Assembly (NCBI RefSeq): GCF_001939075.1
Contig: NZ_MPTA01000002.1
Location: 310,001 to 374,000 of the forward strand
DNA length: 64,000 bases
From: Paenisporosarcina indica
GTDB lineage: Bacteria; Bacillota; Bacilli; Bacillales_A; Planococcaceae
Direction of reading: 5' to 3'
Part shown: positions 40,686-49,932 of the stretch, in pieces
Layout: the number at the start of each line of letters is the position of its first letter
How positions within the stretch are numbered: position 1 is the first letter of the stretch
The notes under the pieces: model-generated
What the model was told of the DNA's origin: nothing
Databases searched by the model: none
What the model saw: only the letters and a program-made list of their open reading frames with translations
Translations under genes and position numbers: made by a program

Positions 40686-41783
40686 CTATTTATTATTTTG
40701 TCTAAACACGATTTTGATTGACCAAAGCTCAGAACGGGAGCCTATTCTTATAGGTGGGCCCCAAAAACCGAAACCACTGGACACAAACGCATGCATTGAC
40801 TCCTTCAGCTTATACCCGTAATCCAACTCAAACAAACGGCGCGTAATCAGATGATTTGGCCACATTTGACCGCGATGGGTATGACCGGAAACATGCAGAT
40901 CGACTCCGAGTTCGGACGGGGTCTTCAAATCAGTTGGGGTGTGGTCCATCACAAACCATGGAAGGAAATCTTTCTCTGGCTTTAAACTCACCAATGATTT
41001 CCGATTGCGATTCGTACGATCTTCCCTCCCAGTAATATTAAACGCATTCTCAACACAAATGGTTTCATCCAACAGCATTTGAACGCCCGATACCTTCATC
41101 TCTTCGATTAATAACGGAATTTTACCTCCATAGTATTCGTGATTCCCTAACACACCATACACACCATATGTAGGGCTCAACTGTCTCATCACTTCTGACA
41201 TGCCATCATTGACAAACCAAATTGGATCATCATCCACCAAGTCCCCTGCCAACAACACGACGTCTGGTTTCTCTTCATTTGCCAAATTCACAAACCGTTG
41301 TAAATGCTTCTTATTGGATAGAAGACCTAAGTGAAAGTCAGAAGCTAGCACAAGCTTTAACTCACTCAGTGACGTTGATTCTTTGTTCACATGAATCACT
41401 TTACGGTGAACCACTGGGGAAAATGCAAAATATGTACCTGCGGTTAAAATAACTAGAAAAATAACCAAAACGATAGAGCCAACTATAAATATGGTTTCTT
41501 CTGTCGGCCAAATTAAATAAATAATGGTTGTGAGAGGAAACAAGATCAATCCATACTGCATAACAATAAACCAATAAAAACCGAGCACGCTGAAAAATCG
41601 CAGCGAATGGCTCATGCGTCCAATCAAGAAACCAAATGCCAAACAAAACCAACCTAAGCCAAATAGCCAAGGATTAATTTGTTTGGCCCAAGATTGAATC
41701 CAATTATACGTATTAAAACCAAAATAAATGACGAGTAGAGCATATACGAGAATGATTAAACTACCTATACTAATTCTTTTCAT
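40686..41783 (-). CDS. Membrane-associated metallophosphoesterase (YkuE/YaeI-like)
   Basis: 365 aa. Four N-terminal helices (within residues 1-120), then a calcineurin-like phosphoesterase domain: DFHLG, GDLVDDDP, GNHEYYGG, and GHTHRGQMWP carry the metal ligands. The ending GFGFWGPPIRIGSRSELW is typical of the YkuE group. Substrates in this group include lipid A intermediates or cyclic nucleotides; none is certain here. Start ATG 41783 lies 4 nt after the stop of the DUF4139 gene, so these are tightly coupled. Confidence 0.9.
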   Translation of the reverse strand: MKRISIGSLIILVYALLVIYFGFNTYNWIQSWAKQINPWLFGLGWFCLAFGFLIGRMSHSLRFFSVLGFYWFIVMQYGLILFPLTTIIYLIWPTEETIFIVGSIVLVIFLVILTAGTYFAFSPVVHRKVIHVNKESTSLSELKLVLASDFHLGLLSNKKHLQRFVNLANEEKPDVVLLAGDLVDDDPIWFVNDGMSEVMRQLSPTYGVYGVLGNHEYYGGKIPLLIEEMKVSGVQMLLDETICVENAFNITGREDRTNRNRKSLVSLKPEKDFLPWFVMDHTPTDLKTPSELGVDLHVSGHTHRGQMWPNHLITRRLFELDYGYKLKESMHAFVSSGFGFWGPPIRIGSRSELWSIKIVFRQNNK

Positions 41784-41787
41784 CTTA

Positions 41788-43071
41788 TTAATTCACCTTA
41801 TCGTCTGTTGTTCTGTCATACCGAATCGTAAATTTAACTTCCACTTGCGATTTAGCCGGTACCGGTACAATGATTTGAATATCTCCGTTTTTTCGTGTCC
41901 ATGGATGGGTAAAGTCAATTACATCAAAGTAACCGTAACTCGTTCCGTGTTTAATGACTAGACTAATCGGTTGCTCTTTTTGGTTGCGGATACGGTAGAC
42001 AATTTCTTCAAATTCATCACCATTTTTCTTATACTCAGCAACCACTTCACTTTCGACCGTGATATCGAACGCTTCACCTGATTGAATTCGGACGAGTTCG
42101 CCGACAGCGGTATGAGGAATTGAATCTTCCCCAATAAATTCGGAAGATCCGTCTTTTGGGTTTTCTTTATATAACTTAAAGCGACCTTTTGGTAGTGGAA
42201 TCCCGAGTCCATTTTCCACGCTATTCCTAAATGTAAAAAAGATGGTTGGATGTTCACTATAGGCATTTGCTTCATATACCATTTCCGATTTGATTTGATT
42301 GGCAGTTAAAAGTTGCACTTGCTTTTGTTGGTGGTCTTTAACCGTTACTCTTTCTGGCAATGTGTACAAATGATAATCGGCAAATGTTTGATGTTCAGGT
42401 TTATTGGTTTCGGCTTGTGCGTAAGCAATAGTTCTGTCCAAGCGACGTGGTGCTCGGCTAACGGTTCCAGCCATCAATTTTAACTTAGCATCTTGATACG
42501 TCATCCCCGAGTTGTTGATTAACGTTACCCAACCTGTTAGATCAAAATCATTCTCCCTCACCTGTGCAATGTAATCAACATCCCAACTGAGACCACGTGT
42601 CAAATACGTTACCCGTGCGTCTTCAGCTGTCTGCTCCCTGATTTTCCATACAAGTGTTGGCTTTAAAATAAGGCCATCCGGCAATTCCGGTAAACGAATA
42701 ATTCCTTCTGCATCAAGGACGATTTCGTTTGTTTGGATGTCTTCGAGCACTAAACCGTTTTGTGCACTTAATAAACGGTACGTCTTTACGAGACCTGACT
42801 CTTTATCCACAAGTTTCAGTTCACGTCCTACATACTTTTCGAGCAACTTAAACTTATCCACCAGATCATATTCATAATTAAGTTCTGCGATTTTCAGACC
42901 CTTGACTTGTAATGAATTCGCTTCGATAAGTTGCGGGACATCTAGATAATGGATGAGACGATCTTCAGAAAGTGGAGGAATGGTTCGAACTTCTTGAATT
43001 AACGCAAAACCATCATTGTATACCGTCAACGCTAAATCCTTTGTCAAACTGGCAGGCATCATGGTAGGCAT
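41788..43071 (-). CDS. DUF4139-domain protein
   Basis: 427 aa, soluble. The pattern ALTVYNDGFALIQEVR at the start, then YLTRGLSWDVDYIAQ and GWVTLINNSGMTYQDAKLKL, is the core of DUF4139/mucoidy-inhibitor (MuiA)-like proteins; the C-terminal third is beta-rich (YRIRNQKEQPISLVIKHGTS). Biological role unknown. GAGGGGGA lies about 9 nt before ATG 43071. Immediately followed by the metallophosphoesterase gene. Confidence 0.82.
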   Translation of the reverse strand: MPTMMPASLTKDLALTVYNDGFALIQEVRTIPPLSEDRLIHYLDVPQLIEANSLQVKGLKIAELNYEYDLVDKFKLLEKYVGRELKLVDKESGLVKTYRLLSAQNGLVLEDIQTNEIVLDAEGIIRLPELPDGLILKPTLVWKIREQTAEDARVTYLTRGLSWDVDYIAQVRENDFDLTGWVTLINNSGMTYQDAKLKLMAGTVSRAPRRLDRTIAYAQAETNKPEHQTFADYHLYTLPERVTVKDHQQKQVQLLTANQIKSEMVYEANAYSEHPTIFFTFRNSVENGLGIPLPKGRFKLYKENPKDGSSEFIGEDSIPHTAVGELVRIQSGEAFDITVESEVVAEYKKNGDEFEEIVYRIRNQKEQPISLVIKHGTSYGYFDVIDFTHPWTRKNGDIQIIVPVPAKSQVEVKFTIRYDRTTDDKVN

Positions 43072-43164
43072 TTTAATGGTCCCCCTCAGGTTTTTTGGTC
43101 AGTATACCATGATATTTCTAACAACTACGAATAATTCCAACATCGACAGAATCGTTCCGTTCGC

Positions 43165-43713
43165 TTACTCCGTTAATTTCGGCCAAATCGTTGACCACTT
43201 TTTCTTCAATAGTCTATCTTGAAATATTTGCGATTCCTTAAAATAGGGAGTTGGACAAATTTTCATTGCGATTAAATCTTCAACTCCATATGGAGCAATT
43301 ACCCGGAGGTCCCCTTTTTCATCCAATTTGATCCCAATCGCAGTGGCTGTCTCTGGAAACTTTGATATGCCATCCGTTGATGATTGATAAGATGCCACTT
43401 GGTTCACCTTATGCATCCTTGCTTGGTTTTTAACGGACCATGGAATTGTTGCATCTCTCCTATTTAATTCGTTTTCGTACTGTTTTTCAATTTCCTCATC
43501 TAGCAGGTTGGATTCAAAATAGATGACATCCACATCTGGCAGTTTGGTTCTCTCTTCAAATCCATGCAACGTATCCCATACCTTCGACCGAACAAAACCT
43601 GCACATATCCACCAATCAGGTAATGATAGAGACTGTGCATGTTCCAATACCTTCATCATCCACTCATCTTGAACTATGAGCTCTACAAGATCCTGTTCAT
43701 TTAATAACTTCAT
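43165..43713 (-). CDS. Nucleotidyltransferase-like protein (DUF925)
   Basis: 182 aa. Features are WWICAGFVRSKVWDTLHGFE (GxVR), LPDVDVIYFE with the two-Asp motif, and RDATIPWSVKNQARMHKVN, the sentence of DUF925 nucleotidyltransferase-fold proteins of unknown activity. ATG 43713 has GAGGAAAAG just upstream; the frame to 43752 lacks a site. It ends 94 nt before the DUF4139 start with no obvious link. Confidence 0.82.
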   Translation of the reverse strand: MKLLNEQDLVELIVQDEWMMKVLEHAQSLSLPDWWICAGFVRSKVWDTLHGFEERTKLPDVDVIYFESNLLDEEIEKQYENELNRRDATIPWSVKNQARMHKVNQVASYQSSTDGISKFPETATAIGIKLDEKGDLRVIAPYGVEDLIAMKICPTPYFKESQIFQDRLLKKKWSTIWPKLTE

Positions 43714-43830
43714 GCTTTTCCTCACTTTCTGAAGTTGATAACATTTTCTCATGTCACTCGAGTTAAACTGAAAGACGAACTCACTGTGCTAACCGTCTCC
43801 CGTTAAATTAGCTCTCAGAAGAACTCCTCT

Positions 43831-44601
43831 TTATCTCGGTTGCATGCGGATCGCCCCATCCAATCGAATGACTTCCCCGTTCAAAAATGAATTTCTGACA
43901 ATACTTTCTACCAATAAAGCATATTCACTAGCCTTCCCTAGACGATTGGGGAAAGGAACAGAACTTGCAATTGCGACGCGTGCTGGTTCAGATAACCCAT
44001 CAAGAAGTGGAGTTTCAAATAGACCAGGTGCAATCGCCATGACTCGGATGCCGTCTCTCGCAAATTCTCTGGCTATCGGTAAGGTCATACCCACGACTCC
44101 CGCTTTAGACGCACTATACGCTGCTTGCCCGATTTGCCCTTCAAACGCTGCGACGGAAGCTGTGTTGATGATGACTCCCCGCTCGCCCTCTTCGTTCGGT
44201 TCATTTTGTTGCATGCATTGAGCCACTACCCGCAATACATTAAATGTCCCGACTAAATTTACTTGAATGACTTGTTCAAATTGAGACAACGCAAGCGGTC
44301 CTTTTTGCAACACGACTTTTCCTGGTGTTGCAATGCCTGCACAACTGACGAGAACATTCACCTGACCAAAATGCTCTACGACTTTGGCTACATGTTGTTC
44401 CACTTGTAATGCATCAGCTACATTTGTTTGAAAGTAGACAACTGAATCATTTCCCAGTTCTCGCACAAGTGCATTCCCTCGTTCTACATTCAAGTCAAAA
44501 ATGGCAACCTTACCTCCCGCTTCAACAATTCGGCGTGTAGTTGCTTCTCCTAGACCAGACGCACCTCCTGTTACAATGGCAATCGTTTGTGAAAGCTCCA
44601 T
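43831..44601 (-). CDS. SDR-family 3-hydroxyacyl-CoA dehydrogenase (HSD17B10-like)
   Basis: 256 aa short-chain dehydrogenase. NAD site GGASGLGEATTRRIV (about 12-26), NNAG-equivalent VSCAGIATPG, catalytic Ser in INTASVAAFEG, YSASK (Tyr/Lys), and PGLFETPLLDGL. The insert between NNAG and the Ser with EGERGVIINTASVAAFEGQ is typical of the 3-hydroxyacyl-CoA dehydrogenase type II group. Two nt separates its ATG from the thiolase stop codon upstream, so the two catalyse successive beta-oxidation steps. Confidence 0.9.
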   Translation of the reverse strand: MELSQTIAIVTGGASGLGEATTRRIVEAGGKVAIFDLNVERGNALVRELGNDSVVYFQTNVADALQVEQHVAKVVEHFGQVNVLVSCAGIATPGKVVLQKGPLALSQFEQVIQVNLVGTFNVLRVVAQCMQQNEPNEEGERGVIINTASVAAFEGQIGQAAYSASKAGVVGMTLPIAREFARDGIRVMAIAPGLFETPLLDGLSEPARVAIASSVPFPNRLGKASEYALLVESIVRNSFLNGEVIRLDGAIRMQPR

Positions 44602-44603
44602 CT

Positions 44604-45767
44604 CTAAACCTCCGATTCTGACAATCTCTCAATAATGGTCGCGTTTGCCATCCCCATCCCTTCGCAAATAGCCAGGAGACCATATCGACCTTCTGTGCGT
44701 TCTAATTCATGCAATAAAGTTACCAGTAGTTTCGTACCCGTTGCTCCAAGCGGATGACCGAGTGCGATCGCTCCTCCATTTGGATTCAACTTTTCTGGGT
44801 CTGCCCCAAGTTCTTTCAACCAAGCAAGTGGCACGGGTGCAAATGCTTCGTTTACTTCATATAAATCAATCTCTTCCAAAGATAAGTTTGCTTTCGCTAA
44901 CACTTTTTTCGTAGCAGCAATTGGACCCGTTAACATCAATGTGGGATCAGAACCCACTACTGAGCGTGCTACTATACGTGCACGTGGCTTCAAACCGAGC
45001 TCCTTTGCTTTTTCTCGTGACATTAATAATACAGCGGAAGCACCATCACTCATTTGACTCGCGTTTCCAGCCGTAATTTTCCCCTTTTCATCAAATACCG
45101 TTTTCAACCCACCAAGAGTTTCCATCGATGTTCCTGCACGCGGGCCTTCGTCAACAGAAAACAGCTCCGTTGAACCTTCCGCATCCGCAACCTCGACCGG
45201 GACGATTTCATTGAAGAAGCGTCCATCTGCAATCGCTCGGAAAGCACGTTCATGGCTCTGAACGGAATAGGCATCCAATTCATCCCTTGATAGTCCCCAT
45301 TTCTCGGCAATACGTTCAGCCGATAACCCTTGGTTAATGACTTCATATGCATCCGTCAGTTTTTTACTAGGTTTGGCGTCACCCATATTTGAAAACATCG
45401 GCACCCGTGACATGCTTTCAACGCCCCCTGCGATGACAATGTCCATATCGCCACAAGCAATCGCCTGGGATGCAAAGTGGACTGCTTGCTGACTCGAACC
45501 ACACTGACGATCAATGGTGACTCCCGGAACATGAACAGGAAAGCCGGCTATCAGCGCTGCCATTCTTGCGACATTGCCGCCTTGTTCCCCCACTTGCGAG
45601 ACACATCCCAGGATGACATCTTCTACTAAAGCCTTCTCTATCCCAGAACGCTCGATCAATTTATCCAACAGCGTTGCCGCTAAATCATCTGGTCTTGTGT
45701 GCGCAAGCTTTCCTTTTCTACGTCCGACTGCCGTACGAATTCCTTCTACTATCACTACTTCTCTCAT
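44604..45767 (-). CDS. Acetyl-CoA acyltransferase (thiolase)
   Basis: 387 aa from ATG 45767 (GAGGTG upstream; the frame to 45773 adds two residues). Nucleophile Cys89 in DRQCGSSQQAVHFA, His in NPNGGAIALGHPLGATG, and second Cys in ICEGMGMA. Degrades 3-ketoacyl-CoA or makes acetoacetyl-CoA. With the SDR gene it forms a two-gene fatty-acid-degradation unit; no acyl-CoA dehydrogenase or enoyl hydratase is in the window. Confidence 0.93.
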   Translation of the reverse strand: MREVVIVEGIRTAVGRRKGKLAHTRPDDLAATLLDKLIERSGIEKALVEDVILGCVSQVGEQGGNVARMAALIAGFPVHVPGVTIDRQCGSSQQAVHFASQAIACGDMDIVIAGGVESMSRVPMFSNMGDAKPSKKLTDAYEVINQGLSAERIAEKWGLSRDELDAYSVQSHERAFRAIADGRFFNEIVPVEVADAEGSTELFSVDEGPRAGTSMETLGGLKTVFDEKGKITAGNASQMSDGASAVLLMSREKAKELGLKPRARIVARSVVGSDPTLMLTGPIAATKKVLAKANLSLEEIDLYEVNEAFAPVPLAWLKELGADPEKLNPNGGAIALGHPLGATGTKLLVTLLHELERTEGRYGLLAICEGMGMANATIIERLSESEV

Positions 45768-45844
45768 CGTCACACCTCTTAATCTAAATTTAATGAATAT
45801 TCACATATAACTAGTGTAACGGAGATTGAATCAGCTTTCTAGGT

Positions 45845-45928
45845 GGGACTTGGAATCTTCTACGTCTCAGGTCTTAGTGGAAAATGCATTTTAAGACCGT
45901 TTGGCAAAATCCTTTGCGTTGGTACGAT
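45845..45928 (+). promoter_or_regulatory. Candidate LiaR box and promoter of the lia operon
   Basis: TACGTCTCAGGTCTTA (about 45862-45877) resembles the remembered LiaR operator half TACGACTCCGGTCTTA of Bacillus subtilis. GGTCTTA/TAAGACC form an inverted repeat at 45870-45897. TTGGCA (45901-45906), 16 bp, TACGAT (45923-45928) is a plausible promoter 30 nt before liaI. Not verified by alignment. Confidence 0.45.
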
Positions 45929-45959
45929 AAGGGTACAAATTGAAAGGGGCAAAACACTC

Positions 45960-46319
45960 ATGAAAAAATTCGGTTTAATCGTACTCGGCTCTATCGCAGG
46001 AATTGTAGCACTCGCGAATTTAGGCTCAATGCTTGGTCTTGCGTTATCAGCATTACTGGTTTACGCAGGAATGCACTACTACTTAAAAGGCGGATCTACT
46101 TTCCGCAAAATCTTATGGGTAGGTGTAGGAATTTTCGGATTGTTAACAGCTATTGCAAACGTACCTGGTTTCTTCGGAATTCTAGCAATCGCAGGACTAT
46201 GGATTGTGATTCGCAAATGGAAACAACAACCGCTAGTTATGACTTCTAGCTCAAACGCTTCATCTTCAGACCCATTCACAAACTTTGAAAAACAATGGAA
46301 CGAACTAAACAACAACTAA
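45960..46319 (+). CDS. liaI: LiaI-like small membrane protein
   Basis: 119 aa with three predicted helices (about 4-20, 22-38 and 55-82) and a polar C-terminal tail rich in Ser/Asn (SSSNASSSDPFTNFEKQWNE). Starts at ATG 45960, with AAAGGGG upstream. In Bacillus LiaI is the membrane anchor for the PspA homologue LiaH; position immediately before liaH supports the name, though the protein is diverged. A second, less likely start is upstream GTG 45843, without a site. Confidence 0.72.
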   Translation: MKKFGLIVLGSIAGIVALANLGSMLGLALSALLVYAGMHYYLKGGSTFRKILWVGVGIFGLLTAIANVPGFFGILAIAGLWIVIRKWKQQPLVMTSSSNASSSDPFTNFEKQWNELNNN

Positions 46320-46337
46320 TACTAGGGGGCAACACAC

Positions 46338-46997
46338 ATGACAACATTATGGAAACGATTCAAATACGCATTCGAAGCTGATCTTCACACTGCATTTGAT
46401 AAAAAGGAACAAAAAAATCCCATCGCAATGTTAAATCAATACATTCGTGAAGCTGAAAAACAAACGGAGCAAACAGGTCGATGGGTTGAACGTCAAGCTC
46501 AACTAAAAATCCAGTTTGAAAAAGAGCTGAAAGAAACACAAGATATGCTGGCAAAACGCTCTAACCAAGCTGAACTTGCTCGACAAACAAATGAAGTGGA
46601 ATTAACATCTTTTGCTGACCAGGAGGTTGCCGCATATGCGAATCGTGCTGAAGTATTGCAAACTAGTATCGCGCGTACAACTGAGGAGTTATTTGGGCTT
46701 GAACAAAAGTACGAAGAGATGAAACATAAAGTAAAAGATATGAAAGTCCGTCAACTTCAATTAATGGGCAAAGAAAATGTAACTCGTGCACATCATCAAA
46801 TGGACCGCGTCTTGCAACCCGAGTCGACAATGAATGGCGATAAAAGCTTACTCGCTTTTAATGAAATGGAACAGTATATCGAACGCCTAGGTCAACGCAT
46901 TGAACAGCAACATGACATCTCATCGATGGAACGTCGCCTAAACATGCTAGAAATTGATCTAAAAAAAAATGAACAACCGAAACAAGAAATTGTGTAA
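46338..46997 (+). CDS. liaH: PspA/IM30-family protein (LiaH-like)
   Basis: 219-aa nearly all-helical coiled-coil protein. Conserved opening LWKRFKYAFEADLHTAFDKK and PIAMLNQYIREAEK are PspA/LiaH hallmarks; the rest is charged heptads. ESCRT-III-like PspA proteins oligomerise on the inner membrane face to protect it during antibiotic or membrane stress. AGGGGGC precedes the ATG, 18 nt after liaI. Typically the most strongly induced gene of the lia system. Confidence 0.9.
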   Translation: MTTLWKRFKYAFEADLHTAFDKKEQKNPIAMLNQYIREAEKQTEQTGRWVERQAQLKIQFEKELKETQDMLAKRSNQAELARQTNEVELTSFADQEVAAYANRAEVLQTSIARTTEELFGLEQKYEEMKHKVKDMKVRQLQLMGKENVTRAHHQMDRVLQPESTMNGDKSLLAFNEMEQYIERLGQRIEQQHDISSMERRLNMLEIDLKKNEQPKQEIV

Positions 46998-47077
46998 ACT
47001 ATAAAGGATGAGGAGAGGACTGCTTGTCTTCTCCATTCTTCTATTTTTTTACCCGCTACGAAAAAGGAGGAATATGT

Positions 47078-47785
47078 ATGCAACGAATTTCAACAGATCG
47101 CATTACGTTTTGGCTATTGGCAGCATTGCTACTCGTATTTGTGGAGGCAATGATTTTTCATAATGGCAGCGTGTTATTCGTTCTTTTTGGTATTGGGTTA
47201 CTTTATGTAAGTTTGCGTAGAAAAAGCAAATTATTCTTTTGGAGCGGTATCGCATTTTTAGGAATCGCACTCCTATCTATGTGGAGTTTACGACTATTGA
47301 TTGCCGCAACTTTGGTATATATCTTGGTCCGCTTATGGAAAGGTGATAGCTCAGAACAAGTGATTGAACCATTTGTTGGAGATGATGATTTTGAAACGCC
47401 TAACTCCATCATTCAAAATAAACTCTTTTCTGTTCAAAGCACACCATTCCAAGCATATGAATGGGAAGATGTTCATGTACAAGGTTTCTATGGTGACATC
47501 ACCATTGATACTACGCAAACGGTATTGCCAAAAGGAACGTCTCTGATTTCTGTCCGTCAAGGGATTGGCAAAGTTCGAGTGGCGGTCCCTTATGAAATAC
47601 CTGTCCGCATTCATTACACCACTTTACTTGGAGATGCTCGGCTATTTGGTTCACACAAAAAACGTTTATGGAATCAGTCACTTGTTCTTAAAAACGGCTA
47701 TGTGAAAGAGCAAAGCTTGGCATCTGCTGAACTGATCATCACCGTATCCACTTGGCTGGGAGATGTTGAGGTGATTCGCAAATGA
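47078..47785 (+). CDS. liaF: LiaF-like membrane regulator
   Basis: 235 aa. Four N-terminal helices (within residues 10-95), then a C-terminal beta-helical domain (DUF2154/LiaF-C: GDITIDTTQTVLPKGTSLIS, GKVRVAVPYEIPVRIHYTTL, LGDVEVIRK). LiaF holds the kinase LiaS in check until cell-wall antibiotics are sensed. AAGGAGG sits 7 nt before ATG 47078. The stop codon overlaps the liaS start by 4 nt (ATGA). Confidence 0.9.
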   Translation: MQRISTDRITFWLLAALLLVFVEAMIFHNGSVLFVLFGIGLLYVSLRRKSKLFFWSGIAFLGIALLSMWSLRLLIAATLVYILVRLWKGDSSEQVIEPFVGDDDFETPNSIIQNKLFSVQSTPFQAYEWEDVHVQGFYGDITIDTTQTVLPKGTSLISVRQGIGKVRVAVPYEIPVRIHYTTLLGDARLFGSHKKRLWNQSLVLKNGYVKEQSLASAELIITVSTWLGDVEVIRK

Positions 47786-48846
47786 GTGGATTTCTAGGAA
47801 GAACGTTCACGTTACTGTTACTTCTAGTAGCCGTACAATTTTCATTTCTATCCTATTTTTGGGGTTGGCCAACACTCGATCGTTGGCGCCCTCTTTGGTC
47901 GATGGAAGAAGGTAACTTGCCTATCGGGATTTGGTTAGGATTGATGCTTCTGGCAATTAGTATGGGCGTAGCCATATCGACGACTCAACTCGCTAGACGT
48001 CGCGAACGTGCAATTGAGACTTATTTACAGTCTTACATCGATGCCGATCAATCTCATGAAGGAGTTACGATTCCCGCTGTTGCATCAAGATTGAATAAGA
48101 CACTAAGCAAAATCACTCTATTGATTACCACTCAAAAGAAAAGTTTACAAAGAATGTCGGACGAACGTGTTGAAGGAGAAGATCGACGTATTCAAGAGCG
48201 TATCATCCAAGAACGGCAGCGGCTTGCCCGCGAACTCCATGACTCCGTGTCGCAGCAATTATTTGCGGCTTCGATGTTATTGTCGGCCATCACAGAACAA
48301 CAAGAAAATGAACTTGGGGAAATTCCCAAGCCACTTGCTCAAGCCGAGAAAATGGTGCAACAAGCTCAACTTGAAATGCGTGCCCTCCTCCTACACTTGC
48401 GTCCTGCTGCTTTACACAACAAATCGTTGGCACAAGGGCTTGAAGAATTGCTTTTTGAATTGCAGCAAAAAGTCCATTTCACCATCCGGTTCCGTCTAGA
48501 AGACGTGTCCCTTTCAAAAGGCGCTGAAGATCATTTGTTTCGCATCGCACAAGAGACACTTTCGAATACGTTGCGACATGCGAATGCCAGCGAAGTCGAT
48601 ATTCTTTTCATTGAACGTGATGGACTCGCCATTTTCAGAGTCCAGGACAATGGGGTTGGCTTCATGAGTGAAGATGGAAAAGCCGGTTCCTATGGATTGC
48701 ACCACATCGAGGAACGGGCAATTGAAATGGGTGGAACGAGTAAAATCGTTTCCGTTCCTTCACAAGGAACCATTGTGGAAGTAAAAGTACCTGTAGAGAA
48801 AGAGAAAGGGGTAGAACCAGATGATACGAATCGTACTCGTGGATGA
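47782..48846 (+). CDS. liaS: LiaS-like sensor histidine kinase (NarL-type partner)
   Basis: 354 aa. Two helices (about 8-26 and 50-68) enclosing a very short outer loop, the intramembrane-sensing layout. HisKA_3 with His153 in RQRLARELHDSVSQQL, then HATPase_c: EDHLFRIAQETLSNTLRHAN (N box) and QDNGVGFM, GLHHIEERA. Senses cell-wall damage through LiaF. Overlaps liaF by ATGA and liaR by 26 nt, so the three are coupled. Confidence 0.93.
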   Translation: MSGFLGRTFTLLLLLVAVQFSFLSYFWGWPTLDRWRPLWSMEEGNLPIGIWLGLMLLAISMGVAISTTQLARRRERAIETYLQSYIDADQSHEGVTIPAVASRLNKTLSKITLLITTQKKSLQRMSDERVEGEDRRIQERIIQERQRLARELHDSVSQQLFAASMLLSAITEQQENELGEIPKPLAQAEKMVQQAQLEMRALLLHLRPAALHNKSLAQGLEELLFELQQKVHFTIRFRLEDVSLSKGAEDHLFRIAQETLSNTLRHANASEVDILFIERDGLAIFRVQDNGVGFMSEDGKAGSYGLHHIEERAIEMGGTSKIVSVPSQGTIVEVKVPVEKEKGVEPDDTNRTRG

Positions 48847-49459
48847 TCATGAAATGGTGAGAATTGGCGTATCTGCCTATTTGCAAGCTCAGTCTGATAT
48901 GGATGTAATCGGTGAAGCCGTCAATGGGAAAGAGGCGGTTGATTTAGTGCTCTCCCTTCGACCTGATATTGTCTTGATGGATATGGTAATGCCCATCATG
49001 AATGGTGCAGAAGCGACAAAAGCCATAATAGATCAGTGGCCTGACGCAAAAATCATGATTGTCACCAGCTTTTTGGATGACGACAAAGTGTATCCCGCTT
49101 TAGAGGCTGGTGCAGTCAGTTACGTAATGAAAACGTCAAAAGCGAAGCAAATCGCAGAGGCTATTCGAGAAACATTAAGAGGGCAAGCGGTTTTAGAACC
49201 AGAAGTAACCAATAAAATGATGAAACGCATGCGCAAAGGCCAAGACCGCCCTTTACATGAAGAACTGACGGAACGCGAAAATGAAATCTTATTATTAATG
49301 GCAAAAGGTCGTAGCAATCAAGACATTGCTAATGAGTTATTTATTGCAGTGAAAACAGTAAAAACGCATGTCAGCAATATTTTATCGAAACTGGAAGTCC
49401 AAGATCGAACCCAGGCTGTTGTCTATGCATTTCAGCAAGAGTTGGTTCCGAAAAATTAG
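48821..49459 (+). CDS. liaR: LiaR-like response regulator (NarL/LuxR family)
   Basis: 212 aa. Receiver domain with acidic D8/D9 and phospho-acceptor D54 in LMDMVMP, Lys in YVMKTSKA. C-terminal LuxR helix-turn-helix: ELTERENEILLLMAKGRSNQ, then ELFIAVKTVKTHVSNILSKL. Start ATG 48821 inside the liaS 3' end with AAAGGGG upstream. Autoregulates liaIH in Bacillus. Terminator follows at 49541. Full gene order I-H-F-S-R differs from B. subtilis only by lacking liaG. Confidence 0.93.
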   Translation: MIRIVLVDDHEMVRIGVSAYLQAQSDMDVIGEAVNGKEAVDLVLSLRPDIVLMDMVMPIMNGAEATKAIIDQWPDAKIMIVTSFLDDDKVYPALEAGAVSYVMKTSKAKQIAEAIRETLRGQAVLEPEVTNKMMKRMRKGQDRPLHEELTERENEILLLMAKGRSNQDIANELFIAVKTVKTHVSNILSKLEVQDRTQAVVYAFQQELVPKN

Positions 49460-49540
49460 AAAACCCTCAATTAGCTAGTGTGATCACTAAAAAGTCAGCA
49501 CCAGAATTAACAAGCAATTACCATAAGAATTGGTTTTATA

Positions 49541-49573
49541 AAACTCAGAGTATAGAAACTTTGGGTTTTTTTA
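49541..49573 (+). terminator. Terminator of the lia operon
   Basis: AAACTCAGAGT pairs imperfectly (with G-T) with ACTTTGGGTTT (49541-49566) followed by TTTTTT. A frame through here (49480-49671) is ignored as spurious. Confidence 0.7.
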
Positions 49574-49754
49574 TTTATTTGCTTGTTGAACTAATTAACG
49601 AGTTGAATAAGAATCTTTGCTTCTATTGCACATTTTGTTCTGACTGTGATAAAAATAATAACTTTTTGTAAGTATGGTTACCTTGTCTCCATTTAAAGTA
49701 TCACTTAATATTTTCAGACATATACTTATAAAACTGATAAATGGAGATGAAAAA

Positions 49755-49841
49755 ATGGATTTATTTTTATGGATGACTGTTTTCTCAGGCGTCTTTATCG
49801 CAATTTATGCCGCTAATAACAAAAGCAAAAAGAAAAAATAA
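49755..49841 (+). CDS. Very small membrane protein, 28 aa
   Basis: ATG 49755 follows GGAGATG at 7-9 nt. One helix (LFLWMTVFSGVFIAIYAA) and a basic end NNKSKKKK: a single-TM micropeptide with inside-positive C-terminus. No family recognised; comparable in size to accessory subunits such as KdpF or CydS. Near no obvious partner complex; the nearest upstream operon is lia. Reported because start, ribosome site and topology agree. Confidence 0.5.
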   Translation: MDLFLWMTVFSGVFIAIYAANNKSKKKK

Positions 49842-49932
49842 AATTTCTTATGACAGAAAAGTAACTGATAATCCAATAAGCCATCGACAACATGCTGCCT
49901 AGGTAAAGTGAACAAAAGTCTTTTTTCTTATT

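Noticed and set aside
43165-45773. Plus-strand ORFs opposite the SDR, thiolase and DUF4139 genes
   Set aside because: They are antisense shadows of well-formed minus-strand genes.
49480-49671. 63-aa ORF after liaR
   Set aside because: It runs through the lia terminator, lacks a ribosome site and has random-looking content.
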